A DNA stretch of 64,000 nucleotides from Streptomyces sp. R21 (GCF_041051975.1 NZ_CP163435.1:1178001-1242000); one strand, 5' to 3'. Shown: positions 49,745 through 59,403, numbered from the stretch's first letter. The notes: generated by a model from the sequence alone, not told the origin. Made by a program: numbers and translations.

Positions 49745-50211
49745 GGAAGCGCTTGCGTGCCATTTTTGCCGTGGGATTGCAGAGAGGTTTCGGGGGGAGA
49801 CGGTGCTCCCGATTCCACAGGGCTGTCAAGGGGGCGGAGTCTTCTGCTCCGAACCTTGTCGCGGAATCGATTCGATGGCTGATTCCTGTGGATCGGGACG
49901 GATCGGCGCGCCCGAGCGGGTCCGGCATGGCGGCAGACAGACGGTGGCGCGACCTGCCGTCGCGCAAGAGCGGCCAGCCGCTCAGGTGTGCTCTACGGTC
50001 CGGCCCCAATCGCCCGGGGTGACCCGCCATCCCTCCGTTGACCAGGGAGGTAGCCACGAAGCCCAGGGATGAGCGGCCAGGTCGCAGGCACTGGCCGAAG
50101 CGGTGGGGCTTCGATCCGCGCGGCGGCGCCGCATTCGCCTCGCGCACATCATTGACCCCGCACTCTGCCAGCCGTAGCCTCCCGTCGAAGCGCTTGCACG
50201 GAATCGATTCG
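49745..50211. promoter_or_regulatory. Two palindromes, each present twice, in the GH54/cutinase divergent region
   Basis: GAAGCGCTTGC occurs at 49746-49756 and 50187-50197; CGGAATCGATTCG occurs at 49861-49873 and 50199-50211. Their cores, AAGCGCTT and GAATCGATTC, are perfect palindromes. In the right copy the two are adjacent; in the left copy they are about 105 bp apart. The 773-bp gap between the divergent GH54 and cutinase-like genes holds no convincing gene, so these are the best regulatory candidates. Confidence 0.5.
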
Positions 50212-50457
50212 CTACACACCTTTTCGGTAGTACCTGCGACGCGGAACCCGTGACGGTTCCCGGCAGCCCGACGCCGATCCCCGCGGACTCATGGCACTTG
50301 GGCGTATCCGTCTCCCCTGGGCACGGCACGGCACGGCGCGCACGCCTCCCTCCCGGTCGCAGATGCCGGTGCCGTCACCAGGAGCGATCGGTCGTACTCC
50401 CGGATCGGTCAGCCCCGACAGCCTCAACAACCATGGAGATCCACAAGGAGGTTACCG

Positions 50458-51816
50458 ATGCCAGCAGGCGCACTGTCACGGCGAGGGTCCGAGGGCTCCC
50501 CGCCCGGCCGGACGCGACCCGGCTTACGGACGCAGCCCGGCAGAACGGTTGCGGCCGTGATCGTGGCCGTCGCCGGGCTGATCGCTTCGATGCTCGCGAC
50601 CCTCCAGCCGGCGTCGGCAGTCGGCAACCCCTACCAGCGCGGACCTGATCCCACCGTGGCCGGCGTCGCCGCCACCAGCGGCCCCTTCTCCACCGCGTCG
50701 GTCGGCGTGCCGCCCGGCAACGGATTCAACGGCGGCACGATCTACTACCCCACGGACACCAGCCTCGGCACCTGGGGCGCCGTCGCGATCGTCCCCGGCT
50801 ACACCGCCCGTTTCGCCGACGAAGAAGCCTGGATGGGGCCATGGCTGTCGTCCTTCGGTTTCGTCGTGATCGGTGTCGAGACCAACAGCCGCACCGACTA
50901 CGACACTGCCCGCGGCACCCAGTTGCTGGCAACGCTGGACTATCTCACCCGGCAGAGCCCCGTACGTGACCGGGTCGACCCCGACCGGCTCGCGGTCATC
51001 GGCCACTCGATGGGCGGCGGCGGCGTCATCAGCGCCTCCGAACGACGGCCGTCGCTGAAAGCCGCCATCGCCCTCGCGCCCTACTCCCCCTCGCAGAACC
51101 TGACCACCGACCGGGTACCCACCATGGTCATCGGCGGCCAGAACGACACCGTGGTCACCCCCTCGTACCTCGACGGCCTCTACGCCTCCATGCCAGCCGC
51201 CACCCAGAGTGCCTTTCTCCAGATCGCCGGGGCCGACCACGTCTACTACACCCACCCCAACAACACCGAGATGAAGGTCCTGATCCCCTGGCTCAAGACC
51301 TTCGTCGACAACGACACCCGCTACACCCAGTTCCTCTGCCCGACCCTGGCCGACCCCGCCGGCATCTCGATCTATCACGGCAAGTGCCCGTACGTACCGC
51401 CGACCACGACACCGCCCCCGGGCGCGGGTGCGCTGCGTGCGGTGGGTGCGCGCAGGTGTCTGGATGTGCCGGGCTCGTCCACGTCGGGGGGTGTGCAGAC
51501 ACAGATCTGGGACTGCGACGGCGCGGCGAACCAGACCTGGTCCCCGACCTCCTCGCACGAACTGACCGTGTACTCCGGCACCAGCCGCCTGTGCCTGGAC
51601 GCCTCCAACCAGGGCACCAGCCCCGGCACCAAGGTCATCACCTGGACCTGCAACGGCCAGACCAACCAGCAGTGGAACCTCAACGCCGACGGCACCATCA
51701 CCAACGTCCACGCCGGCCTGTGCCTCGACGTGACCGGCGCCTCCACCGCCAACGGCACCCCAATCGAACTGTGGACCTGCAACGGCGCAAGCAACCAGCG
51801 ATGGTCCCTCGGATGA
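50458..51816 (+). CDS. Secreted PETase/cutinase-like polyester hydrolase with CBM13
   Basis: A 452-residue secreted hydrolase. Basic N-region and signal peptide to about residue 54, then NPYQRGPDPT, which aligns with Thermobifida cutinases. Catalytic S184 (GHSMGGGG), D230 (GGQNDT) and H261 (GADHVYY); oxyanion Y115 (PGYT) and M185; C294-C310 disulfide near FVDNDTRYTQFLCP. Tyr209 (LAPYS) replaces the Trp found at this substrate-clamp position in TfCut2 and Ideonella PETase. A CBM13 (about 325-452) follows, which is unusual for this family. Excellent AAGGAGG site. Natural substrates would be cutin, suberin or other polyesters. The LacI gene at 51969 is next on the strand. Confidence 0.92.
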   Translation: MPAGALSRRGSEGSPPGRTRPGLRTQPGRTVAAVIVAVAGLIASMLATLQPASAVGNPYQRGPDPTVAGVAATSGPFSTASVGVPPGNGFNGGTIYYPTDTSLGTWGAVAIVPGYTARFADEEAWMGPWLSSFGFVVIGVETNSRTDYDTARGTQLLATLDYLTRQSPVRDRVDPDRLAVIGHSMGGGGVISASERRPSLKAAIALAPYSPSQNLTTDRVPTMVIGGQNDTVVTPSYLDGLYASMPAATQSAFLQIAGADHVYYTHPNNTEMKVLIPWLKTFVDNDTRYTQFLCPTLADPAGISIYHGKCPYVPPTTTPPPGAGALRAVGARRCLDVPGSSTSGGVQTQIWDCDGAANQTWSPTSSHELTVYSGTSRLCLDASNQGTSPGTKVITWTCNGQTNQQWNLNADGTITNVHAGLCLDVTGASTANGTPIELWTCNGASNQRWSLG

Positions 51817-51912
51817 CCACCGAACCGGCAGTTCCGCGGCGCACAACCCTCCCCTGTATCCCACCACTTCGGCACCGCCGGGCGGGTCCGCGAGCAGACT
51901 CTGCCCCAGGAG

Positions 51913-51924
51913 CGAAACATTTCG
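51913..51924. promoter_or_regulatory. LacI-type operator before the second lacI-family gene
   Basis: CGAAA-CA-TTTCG, flanked by G and C to give 7-bp arms (GCGAAAC/ATTTCGC around the centre), 45 nt before the start codon. It differs from the site at 12695 only in the 2-bp centre. Probable autoregulatory site. Confidence 0.55.
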
Positions 51925-51968
51925 CGCGCGGTACTCTTGCGGCCTGTGGGTGAGTTCTTGGGAGCTGC

Positions 51969-53012
51969 ATGAACATCGGGGAGATCGCCCGGCGCGCGGG
52001 GGTGTCACGCAGCACGGTGTCGTACGCGCTGAGCGGAAAGCGACCCGTTGCGGCCGGCACCCGCAGGCGTATCCAGGACGTGATCGACGAGTTGGGATAT
52101 CGGCCCAACGCGGCAGCGAGGGCCCTCAAGGAGGGGCGGACCCGGACGATCGGTCTGGTCATCCCGCCCGCCGGCAACCGGCTCACGCACATGCAACTGG
52201 ACTTCGTCGCCAGCGTGGTCGACGCCGCCGCCCGGGTGGACCTGGATGTGCTGCTGTCCCCTTCCGGCGGGGATCACGACCGTTCCTTCGAGCGGTTGGT
52301 CTCGGAGAGCCGCGTGGACGGCGTGATTCTCATGGAGATCCGCCTGGACGACCCTCGTGTCGGCCGGCTGCAGGACGCCGGGCTGCCCTTCGTCGGCATC
52401 GGGCACACGGCCGGCGACCAGCAGATGTCCTGGATCGACGTCGACTACGCCGGCCTGATCCAGCACAGCGTGCGGCACCTCGCCGATCTGGGGCACCGCC
52501 GGGTGGCTCTGGTCACCCGGTCCCCGGAACTCATCGCGGCGGGATACGGCCCCGCCCGCAGGGCCAGGGAGGGTTTCGAGAAGGCCCTGGCGGAACGCGG
52601 CATCGACGGCATCGAAGTGCCGTGCGGGGACGACGCCCGTTCCGGCCAGGAGTGCATCGCGGAGCTTCTGCACAGTCATCCGGACCTCACCGCTGTCACC
52701 ACCATCAACGAGGCCGCCCTGCCCGGCATCCAGCGGGCGCTGGCGGACACCGGTCTCGAAGTGCCATACGACTTCTCCATCACCGGAGTGGCGGCCAAGA
52801 CCTGGGCCGAGGACTTCCGTCCGCCGCTCACCGCGGCGGACGTACCCGCCCTGGAGATGGGCGAGAAGGCCGTTTCCCTGCTGGTGGAACGCATCGCCGC
52901 GCCGGACACCCCGCCCCGGCACATCCTGCTGGCACCCTCGATCTCGCTGCGCTCCAGCACAGCCGCCGCTCCCATCGGACGGCAGGCGCGGGTCAACGGC
53001 GCGGCGCGCTGA
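51969..53012 (+). CDS. LacI-family transcriptional regulator
   Basis: A 347-residue repressor with an N-terminal HTH (NIGEIARRAGVSRSTVSYALSGK, YRPNAAARALKEG) and a periplasmic-binding-like effector domain (IGLVIPPAGNRLTHMQLDFVAS through ITGVAAKTWAEDFRPPLTA). It follows the cutinase-like gene by 152 bp and has its own palindrome (51913). It may control the cutinase and the CBM13 enzyme runs to its left, which lack any other local regulator; this is inferred from position. Effector unknown. It converges with cebR. Confidence 0.92.
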   Translation: MNIGEIARRAGVSRSTVSYALSGKRPVAAGTRRRIQDVIDELGYRPNAAARALKEGRTRTIGLVIPPAGNRLTHMQLDFVASVVDAAARVDLDVLLSPSGGDHDRSFERLVSESRVDGVILMEIRLDDPRVGRLQDAGLPFVGIGHTAGDQQMSWIDVDYAGLIQHSVRHLADLGHRRVALVTRSPELIAAGYGPARRAREGFEKALAERGIDGIEVPCGDDARSGQECIAELLHSHPDLTAVTTINEAALPGIQRALADTGLEVPYDFSITGVAAKTWAEDFRPPLTAADVPALEMGEKAVSLLVERIAAPDTPPRHILLAPSISLRSSTAAAPIGRQARVNGAAR

Positions 53013-53121
53013 GCCGAGCGGGTACGGCAGCCGCGTCAGGGACCGTCGGCGGCACGCGGCTTCGGGATGTGCGGGTCACGCTCACGGCTGCCTCGAGTCC
53101 CCCGGCGGGCGCGGACGGCCG

Positions 53122-54144
53122 TCAGGATGATTCGCGGACGACCAGTTCCGTACGGAGGATGACGTGGCGCCAGGCCACGGACTGCTCCTCCATCTCCTCC
53201 AGCAGGAGTCTGATCATGGCCCGCCCGATCTCCTCCAGCGGCTGGCGCACCGTGGTCAGGCGCGGCTCGGTGCGCTGAGCCAGCGGAAAGTCATCGAAAC
53301 CGATCACGGCGACGTCCTCGGGCACCCGCCGTCCGGCCGCGCGCAGGGTGTGCAGAGCCCCCGCGGCAGTGGTGTCCGACGCGGCGAGGACGCCGTCGAT
53401 CTCCGGGTGCCGTTGGAGGAGTTCCGCCATGGCGCGGCGTCCGCTCTCCTCCGTGAAGTCGCCCTCGGCGACCCACGTCTTCCCGCCCTTGAGACCGGCC
53501 AGGGCCAGGGCATCCTGGTAGCCGCGCAGCCGGCACTGGGCAACGTACATGTCGAGCGGCCCGGTGATGGTGGCGATCGCTCTGCGGCCGCGTTTCACCA
53601 GATGGGAGACGGCGCTGCGGGCCCCGCCCAGGTTGTCCGCGTCCACGTAACTGACGTACTCGTCACCGGAGCGGCGCCCCAGCAGGACGGTCGGCAACCG
53701 CGCCTCGGCGAGCATGTCCGGCAGCGGATCGTCCGCGTGCACGGACATCAGCAGGGCTCCGTCCACCCGGCCTCCGCGTGCGTACTCCAGGAAACGCTGC
53801 CGCTCGGTCTCCGAGCGGACCAGGGTCAGCAGCAGCTGCATCCCGGTGTCCGCCAGCGCATCTCCGAGCCAGCCGACGATCTCCGAGAAGAACGGCTCTG
53901 CGAACAGCCTCCAGTCCGGCTCCGTCAGGACGAGGGCCACGGCGTCGGCCCCCCGCCCGGCCAGGGTCCGGGCCGCGAGATTGGGCACGTACCCCAGTTC
54001 CTCGATGGCTCGCTGCACGGCTCGGCGTGTCGACTCCTTCACACCGGACTCGTTGTTGATGACCCGGGAGACCGTGCCCCGCCCCACCCCGGCGTGGGCG
54101 GCCACCTCTTCCAGCGTCGGCGCACCAGGGCGTCGCCTGCCCAT
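53122..54144 (-). CDS. cebR: CebR-like LacI-family repressor of cellulase genes
   Basis: A 340-residue LacI-family regulator whose N-terminus (RRRPGAPTLEEVAAHAGVGRGTVSRVINNE, YVPNLAARTLAGR) closely resembles CebR of other streptomycetes, which binds TGGGAGCGCTCCCA and is released by cellobiose or cellotriose. The effector domain includes LVRSETERQRFLEYARGGRVDG and GFDDFPLAQRTEPRLTTV. ATG 54144 follows GGGGAGG. Exact CebR boxes precede the GH12 and GH48 genes next to it, with a degenerate one before GH6. A cellobiose transporter (cebEFG) that usually accompanies cebR is not in this window, so this may be a second, cellulase-linked paralogue. Confidence 0.88.
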   Translation of the reverse strand: MGRRRPGAPTLEEVAAHAGVGRGTVSRVINNESGVKESTRRAVQRAIEELGYVPNLAARTLAGRGADAVALVLTEPDWRLFAEPFFSEIVGWLGDALADTGMQLLLTLVRSETERQRFLEYARGGRVDGALLMSVHADDPLPDMLAEARLPTVLLGRRSGDEYVSYVDADNLGGARSAVSHLVKRGRRAIATITGPLDMYVAQCRLRGYQDALALAGLKGGKTWVAEGDFTEESGRRAMAELLQRHPEIDGVLAASDTTAAGALHTLRAAGRRVPEDVAVIGFDDFPLAQRTEPRLTTVRQPLEEIGRAMIRLLLEEMEEQSVAWRHVILRTELVVRESS

Positions 54145-54386
54145 GACCACCTCCCCCCACGAGATCACCGATCTTACGAGCCCAAGGAGCAGGGGACACA
54201 ACTTCCGTGCCTGGCAGTTGTGTTCAGCCCGAGAGGAGTCTCGATTGGTCACAAGATATACGTCTCCCGTGTGACCGACATACGGATCTTGATCTCGCGC
54301 GGGGAACTCGAAGCCGGTGCGCATGCCCTGCGGCGTTCTCCACGAGGCGCCCGCCGCGCAGCGGTACTTCGGCCCGGGGAAAGGTG

Positions 54387-54432
54387 CCGGGCCCACCCAG
54401 CCGTAACGGGGAAGACAGGCGGGTGGGCCCGG
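54387..54432 (-). terminator. Stem-loop terminator after the GH12 gene
   Basis: A 12-bp perfect stem (CCGGGCCCACCC and GGGTGGGCCCGG) with a 22-nt loop, about 90 nt beyond the GH12 stop on the minus strand. Confidence 0.65.
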
Positions 54433-54520
54433 AGTTGACGGACGCCGGTTCGTCCCGGCCTGTGGCCGGATGCACGGCCGCCCGTGGGCGCCGAGCGTCA
54501 GACGGACGTGGCCGGCTCCG

Positions 54521-55654
54521 TCACGCGGTGGTGCAGGACGTACCGTTCAGGCTGAAGCCGGACGGCTTGGTGAAGGTCCCGTCGTAGGTGCCCTGGAATC
54601 CGAACGACACCTGGCCGCCCGGTGGGATGGACGCGTTGTACGCCATGCCGCCGGCCGTCACCGCTCCCGACGACGGGGAGATGTCGGCGCTCCACGAACT
54701 CGTGATCCGCTGCCCGGCGGGCAGCGTGAACGCGAGCTTCCAGCCGTCGACGGGGGACGAACCTGTGTTGGTCACCGTGACGTTCGCCGTGAAGCCGCCC
54801 TGCCACACATTCGTGCCGTAGGCCACCTTGCACGCCGATGAGCCGCCAGGGCCACCCGGATCGCCGGGGGTGCTGCCCCCGAGGTTGACGGTCGAGGAGA
54901 ACGACGTCACCGCCAGTCCCGCGCCGTTCTGCCAGGGCTCGAACCCCGCCTGAATACTCGTCAGGTACCAGTTGTCCTGCGCCAGTCCCCGGGAGATGGC
55001 CTGCCGGGCGAAGTCCATCACGTCGAAGTTCCAGCTGTCGATCGCCGACGGCGCGACGAAGGACAGCACGTCGTTGCCGCCGTTGTTGCCGGACCACACC
55101 TGCCATGAACGCCCGGCCACGGTGGCGGTGCCGACCTGCGAGCCCACCGGCTGCACGGAACCCACACGGTTGAACCAGATCATGATCTCGGTGCGGTTCA
55201 CGCCGTCGGTGCGGGGCGTCGGGTCCAGCCAGATGTCGTATGCGGCGTCGTAGACCGCACCGCTCACATAGCTGTAGGAGATGCTCGTGGGCGCGCTCGA
55301 GATGGAACTGAGCCGGGCCGGAAGGTTGGTGCCGGGTGAGCAGTTGGTGTAGTGGCAGCCGTTGAACACGGACGGGTAGGACTTCGGGGCGCCGTTCGTC
55401 GGGACCGAGCCGTCGGCCTGGGCGATCCTGAAGCCGGAGCTCGTGGCCGTGACGCACTGAGTGGCGCTGGTGTTCCAGCGGTTGTTCTGGACGACGTATC
55501 GGCCTTGGATCGTGGTCGAGCCGAACTCGTCACAGATCGTCGTGTCGGCGTGCGACGGAGGTGCGGCGGTGAGAAGCGCCGCCAGCGTGACGAGTGAGGC
55601 GAGCAGTGTGCCGAACAGGGCTTGCGCCCTGCGCCTGTGCTTTGACTGTTGCAT
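54521..55654 (-). CDS. Secreted GH12 endoglucanase with CBM2
   Basis: A 377-residue secreted cellulase. Signal peptide 1-36 (ends SHA). The GH12 jelly-roll (37-260) contains nucleophile E156 (NRTEIMIW) and acid/base E239 (GFEPWQ). A Gly/Pro linker leads to a CBM2 (275-377) with the flanking cysteines (SACKVAYG and GTSC) and surface tryptophans (NVWQGGF, VDGWKLAF, SSWSADI). Closely resembles CelB of Streptomyces. ATG 55654 follows GGAGG. A perfect CebR box lies 51 nt upstream, so expression should be cellobiose-inducible. Confidence 0.95.
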   Translation of the reverse strand: MQQSKHRRRAQALFGTLLASLVTLAALLTAAPPSHADTTICDEFGSTTIQGRYVVQNNRWNTSATQCVTATSSGFRIAQADGSVPTNGAPKSYPSVFNGCHYTNCSPGTNLPARLSSISSAPTSISYSYVSGAVYDAAYDIWLDPTPRTDGVNRTEIMIWFNRVGSVQPVGSQVGTATVAGRSWQVWSGNNGGNDVLSFVAPSAIDSWNFDVMDFARQAISRGLAQDNWYLTSIQAGFEPWQNGAGLAVTSFSSTVNLGGSTPGDPGGPGGSSACKVAYGTNVWQGGFTANVTVTNTGSSPVDGWKLAFTLPAGQRITSSWSADISPSSGAVTAGGMAYNASIPPGGQVSFGFQGTYDGTFTKPSGFSLNGTSCTTA

Positions 55655-55704
55655 GCGGATCCTCCGCGCGGGATGTGAGGGGAGCAGAGAGAGCGTCCAT
55701 CGAT

Positions 55705-55718
55705 TGGGAGCGCTCCCA
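55705..55718. promoter_or_regulatory. CebR box of the GH12 gene
   Basis: TGGGAGCGCTCCCA, a perfect 14-bp palindrome identical to the known CebR operator, 51-64 nt before the GH12 start codon. Confidence 0.85.
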
Positions 55719-55724
55719 ATTCGG

Positions 55725-55800
55725 TTTGGCAGGAGCCGGGTGATGATCATGCTCCTGCCAAATGCCGGGCGGCCCCCTGTGCGGCTGAGGACCGCCCGGC
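55725..55800 (-). terminator. Tandem stem-loops after the GH48 gene
   Basis: Two stems lie between the GH48 stop and the GH12 promoter box: GCCGGGCGG with CCGCCCGGC (55764-55800) and TTTGGCAGGAGC with GCTCCTGCCAAA (55725-55762). They probably end the GH48 transcript before it reaches the GH12 gene. Confidence 0.65.
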
Positions 55801-55855
55801 GGGGTGACCCCGTCACCCTGCGACGGGGTCGTGCACGCAGAGCTTCAGAGGGGGG

Positions 55856-58774
55856 CTATTCGAGAAGCTCCGCGTACGAGCCCATGGCCAGGGCGATGTC
55901 CGCCTGGGCCCAGAACCGGTGGTACGTGAACGAGGGCGCGGCGCCGCCCTTGAGATAGGCCTCGATCTTCGACCAGGCCGGGTCGTTCTTGTAGAAGGAC
56001 CGCAGCGAGAGGAACGTCGACGACGAGTTGATCGCGTCGCCGTTCGGCATCGTGCCGCTGAAGCCGCTCGGCACGTACACGCTGTCGTTGAACCGGCTGT
56101 AGTCCGTGCGAGTCTCCGGGACGGCGACACCCAGGCTGTCCTGGTAGTTGCCCCACATGCCGTCCAGCAGCGCCTTCGCCGTCGATTTCGCCGTCGCGTC
56201 ACCGGACTTGGCGGCGTAGTACGACAACGTCTTGGCGTACGCGGCCGCAACGCCCACATCGTTGGTGTAGTCGGCGACCGTGACGTGAAGTCCGCTGTTG
56301 GCGCCGGGACTTGACGCGTTCCAGGTGTCGGGCTGGCCCGACCACTGGAGTGTGGAGGGGATCCGATAGGTGCCGTCCGGGTTGATCGTGGTCTTGGACA
56401 GCGCCCACTTCACCCACTTGTCGAGAACCGCCTTGGCCTGCGCGTTCCCCGTCTGCTGGTACAGCTCGGCGACCCGCTCCATGGACCACGCCTGGAAGCC
56501 GAACCACTGGTTGGACGGCGGGTCGTGATAGACGGGCTGCTGGTCGTAGTACATGCCGTAGAAGGTCGACGTTCCGGACGGCGGGGTCGCGTACCGGCCC
56601 GCCCAGCTGTTGGTCGCACCGCCCGCGATGGCGCCCTCGTCGGACTGCAGCCACTGGTAGAACTCCAGCTGCCGTTGCAGCGACTTGGACCAGTCGCTCG
56701 CACCCGTCGCCGACTTCGGCTTCAGGTCGGCGTAGGAGCTGAGCGCGTAGGCCGCGAGGGGGTTCTGGTAGCCGCCGTGGACGTGGCTGGAGCCGATGCG
56801 CCAGGACCAGCCCGCCGAGGTGTCGGCGGCGCCGCCCCAGGCGTAGTACCAGGACAGCAGGTAGTGCGAGGCGTCCTTGCCGGTGCCGGCCGGGCAGGCC
56901 GTCGGGCCGACGCAGTTGCCGATCTTCTTGAAGTACTTGTCGTACATCGCGTAGCGCAGGTAGTCGCCCATCTTCGCCGCCTTGCCGACGGTCGTGGAGA
57001 CGTCACTGCCCTTGCCCTGCTGCTTGGCCCACACGTCCGCCCAGTACGCGGCCTGCACGGCACGCGCGTCGGCGTCCGGCGCGTCGGTGTACTTCCACTG
57101 CTTGGAGTACGAGGAGTCGCCGGTGAACAGGTCCAAGTACCCGTTCTTGCCACCGTACTTGAAGGCGTCGCAGGTCGGCTGCGGAACCGTCTCCCACACC
57201 GACTCCTGCGGACCGCGCTGGAAGGTGTTGATGTACGACGGTCCGCCGGCCGTCGGGCCGCCCTCGCACGTGCCGCCGGGGGTGTTGCCGTAGCCGTAGA
57301 CGTTGTCGACGTCCTCGATCCAGTGCATGCCGTAGACGTCGTCCGTGCCGTACGCGCTCTTCAGTTCACTCGCGACGGGATCCGTACCCACCGACACCGA
57401 GGGGTCCAGCTTCGCCGGGTACTCGTTCGGGGTGTCCGCCTCCGGCGCGTACGTCGCCGGCTTGGAGGCGTTGTAGAAGGAGGTCGTCGGCTGGTCGGCG
57501 TGCGTGGGGATCATGTACTTCTCCATGAGGGCCCACGCGCCGTTGAACTTCGACCAGTCGCCGGTGACCTTGCCGTACATCGCCTGCAGCCACAGCAGAT
57601 AGCTGTACGCCTCCGACGTGGTCTCATGGCCCTGGTCCGGGGCCTCGACGATCAGCGTCTCCACCGAGTGGTACGGGACGCCCTGGGGTGAGAAGTAGCC
57701 GTTCGCCGGGTTGGTGATCTTGCCGTAGAGGTCCAGGAAGCGCGCGTCGTACGCCTTCGACGCGGCCAGCTCCGTGACGGTCACGGTCGCCTTGGAGTAG
57801 CCGGTGGCCGAGGCCGTGAACGTGGCGGCGCCAGTGCCCGAGGAGTCCGCCGACACCGTCACCTGCTGCGCGGTGCTCCAGTTGGACGGCGTGAAGGTCA
57901 GCGACGAGCCGGCGGTCACCGAGAGACCCGTGTTGCCGCCCGTGCGCGCCACGCTCACCGTCACGTTCGCGCTCGGCTGCGTCGACAGCTTCACGGTGTA
58001 CGTGCCCGACTTGCCCTGCTGGACGCCCAGTTGGCTCGGCGAGGCGACGACCGCGGGTCCGGAGGCGACGGTGACGCCGACGGGCGTGGACTCGGCGGAG
58101 GCGCCCAGGCTGTCGTACGCCTTCGCCACCAGGGAATGACTGCCCACGGTCAAACTGGAAGCCGAGAGCTCGTACGGCGCGCTCGTGTCCGTACCGAGCA
58201 GCGTGGTGTCGTCGTAGAACTCGACCTTGCCGATCGTCGCGTTGTCAGCGGCCGCCGCGGTCGCCGCGAGCGGGATCGGATCCCCCTGCGTGTAGACCGC
58301 GCCCGGTTTCGGGCTGGTCAGCACGGTGACCGGCGGCTGGTGCGCGCCCGCGCACGTGGTGCCGTTGACCGCGAAGGAGGTGGGTGCCGAGTTGGTGCCG
58401 CTATAGCTGAACTGGGCACCCGTGGAAACGGCGGCGCCCGCGGCGATCGTTCCGTTGTACCCGGCGTCCTTCACGGTGACCGACTGGCCGGACTGCGACC
58501 AGGTGCCGTTCCAGCCGTTACTGAGCTTCTGGTTGCCGCTGTAGGCGTACGTCAGGGTCCAGCCGTTGACGGCGTCCGTACCACGGTTGGTGATGGTCAG
58601 GTCGGCGGTGAAGCCGGAGCCCCAATCGTTGGTCTTGTAGTCGACGCTGCACTGAACTGCCGCTGCCTGAGCGGGAGTTGAACCTGTGGCGAGCATCGAG
58701 AGGGGCAGGGCGAGCGCGGCCGTCACGGCGGTCCATAGCCGTCTCACAGCTTTGCGCTTGCGTCCGGGATCCAT
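55856..58774 (-). CDS. Secreted GH48 cellobiohydrolase with N-terminal CBM2 and Ig-like domains
   Basis: A 972-residue processive cellulase. Signal peptide 1-37; CBM2 38-142 ([20 protein letters not shown]); a bacterial Ig-like domain about 148-240 ([17 protein letters not shown]); a second beta domain about 243-335; GH48 from about 338 to the end. The GH48 acid sits in [16 protein letters not shown], and [15 protein letters not shown] is also typical. GH48 enzymes attack the reducing ends of cellulose and work with GH6 from the other end; both are encoded here back to back. ATG 58774 follows AGGGAGG and a CebR box lies 56 nt upstream. Confidence 0.95.
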   Translation of the reverse strand: MDPGRKRKAVRRLWTAVTAALALPLSMLATGSTPAQAAAVQCSVDYKTNDWGSGFTADLTITNRGTDAVNGWTLTYAYSGNQKLSNGWNGTWSQSGQSVTVKDAGYNGTIAAGAAVSTGAQFSYSGTNSAPTSFAVNGTTCAGAHQPPVTVLTSPKPGAVYTQGDPIPLAATAAAADNATIGKVEFYDDTTLLGTDTSAPYELSASSLTVGSHSLVAKAYDSLGASAESTPVGVTVASGPAVVASPSQLGVQQGKSGTYTVKLSTQPSANVTVSVARTGGNTGLSVTAGSSLTFTPSNWSTAQQVTVSADSSGTGAATFTASATGYSKATVTVTELAASKAYDARFLDLYGKITNPANGYFSPQGVPYHSVETLIVEAPDQGHETTSEAYSYLLWLQAMYGKVTGDWSKFNGAWALMEKYMIPTHADQPTTSFYNASKPATYAPEADTPNEYPAKLDPSVSVGTDPVASELKSAYGTDDVYGMHWIEDVDNVYGYGNTPGGTCEGGPTAGGPSYINTFQRGPQESVWETVPQPTCDAFKYGGKNGYLDLFTGDSSYSKQWKYTDAPDADARAVQAAYWADVWAKQQGKGSDVSTTVGKAAKMGDYLRYAMYDKYFKKIGNCVGPTACPAGTGKDASHYLLSWYYAWGGAADTSAGWSWRIGSSHVHGGYQNPLAAYALSSYADLKPKSATGASDWSKSLQRQLEFYQWLQSDEGAIAGGATNSWAGRYATPPSGTSTFYGMYYDQQPVYHDPPSNQWFGFQAWSMERVAELYQQTGNAQAKAVLDKWVKWALSKTTINPDGTYRIPSTLQWSGQPDTWNASSPGANSGLHVTVADYTNDVGVAAAYAKTLSYYAAKSGDATAKSTAKALLDGMWGNYQDSLGVAVPETRTDYSRFNDSVYVPSGFSGTMPNGDAINSSSTFLSLRSFYKNDPAWSKIEAYLKGGAAPSFTYHRFWAQADIALAMGSYAELLE

Positions 58775-58829
58775 GTTTCTGGTCCTCCCTTGCGGGGTGC
58801 GGCTCGGTGGGGGTCAAGGCTTGAACCAG

Positions 58830-58843
58830 TGGGAGCGCTCCCA
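58830..58843. promoter_or_regulatory. CebR box of the GH48 gene
   Basis: TGGGAGCGCTCCCA, identical to the box at 55705, 56-69 nt before the GH48 start codon. Confidence 0.85.
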
Positions 58844-58972
58844 TAGTGAGGATGGGCACGGATGCCGTCAAGACGTTGAGAAGTTGAATCGTTTGAACTG
58901 AACCGACTAGTAGAAAGTTCAGCAACACCCCTGTGCAACCTGCTTAGTTGGCGCTACCTTCCGTCACACCAG

Positions 58973-58986
58973 TGGGAGCGGTTCCA
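58973..58986. promoter_or_regulatory. Degenerate CebR-type box on the GH6 side of the divergent region
   Basis: TGGGAGCGGTTCCA matches the CebR consensus at 12 of 14 positions. It lies about 450 bp upstream of the GH6 start and 130 bp from the GH48 box, so the divergent cellulases may share control with a weaker site on the GH6 side. Apart from a possible ORF at 59131, the rest of the 658-bp gap shows nothing recognisable. Confidence 0.6.
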
Positions 58987-59130
58987 TCACTCGACGCGTC
59001 CGTCACGGCGCGCCAAGCTGCAAGGAGTCGCTCATGCGGCATCCCCCGCGTTCAGTACTTCCAGCCAACGCCGGTGCGGTTGCGCTCGTTTCGAGTGCGG
59101 CCCCTGCCGGTGATCCCGGCGCAGACAGCC

Positions 59131-59403
59131 ATGCCGAAGGTGCTTGCCACCGACCACCAGGTCATCGACATGCCGGATCTCGTGAACGTCGTACGGGGCG
59201 TTGGCGCGAAGAACATCACACCGGCCGTCGTACTCCAACGGCCTCAGCCCCTGGCTGACGTACGACCGAGACCTGTCCTGTCCGGGCTGGACCCGGAACA
59301 CCTGGGACTGCTCCTCGGGCCGTCCCTGATCCCCAACCACGACGGCACGCCCACCGCGCACGGCACCGGCCTGCGCGAGCACCTGCGTGCCCTCAACCCG
59401 TGA
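59131..59403 (+). CDS. Unassigned short ORF upstream of GH6
   Basis: A 90-codon frame (MPKVLATDHQVIDMPDLVNV ... GLREHLRALNP) with good Streptomyces codon bias but no ribosome-binding site at the ATG; the frame stays open upstream to about 58948. No domain recognised. It could be a small gene, a decayed remnant of a larger gene, or an accidental frame in the GH6 leader. Confidence 0.25.
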   Translation: MPKVLATDHQVIDMPDLVNVVRGVGAKNITPAVVLQRPQPLADVRPRPVLSGLDPEHLGLLLGPSLIPNHDGTPTAHGTGLREHLRALNP

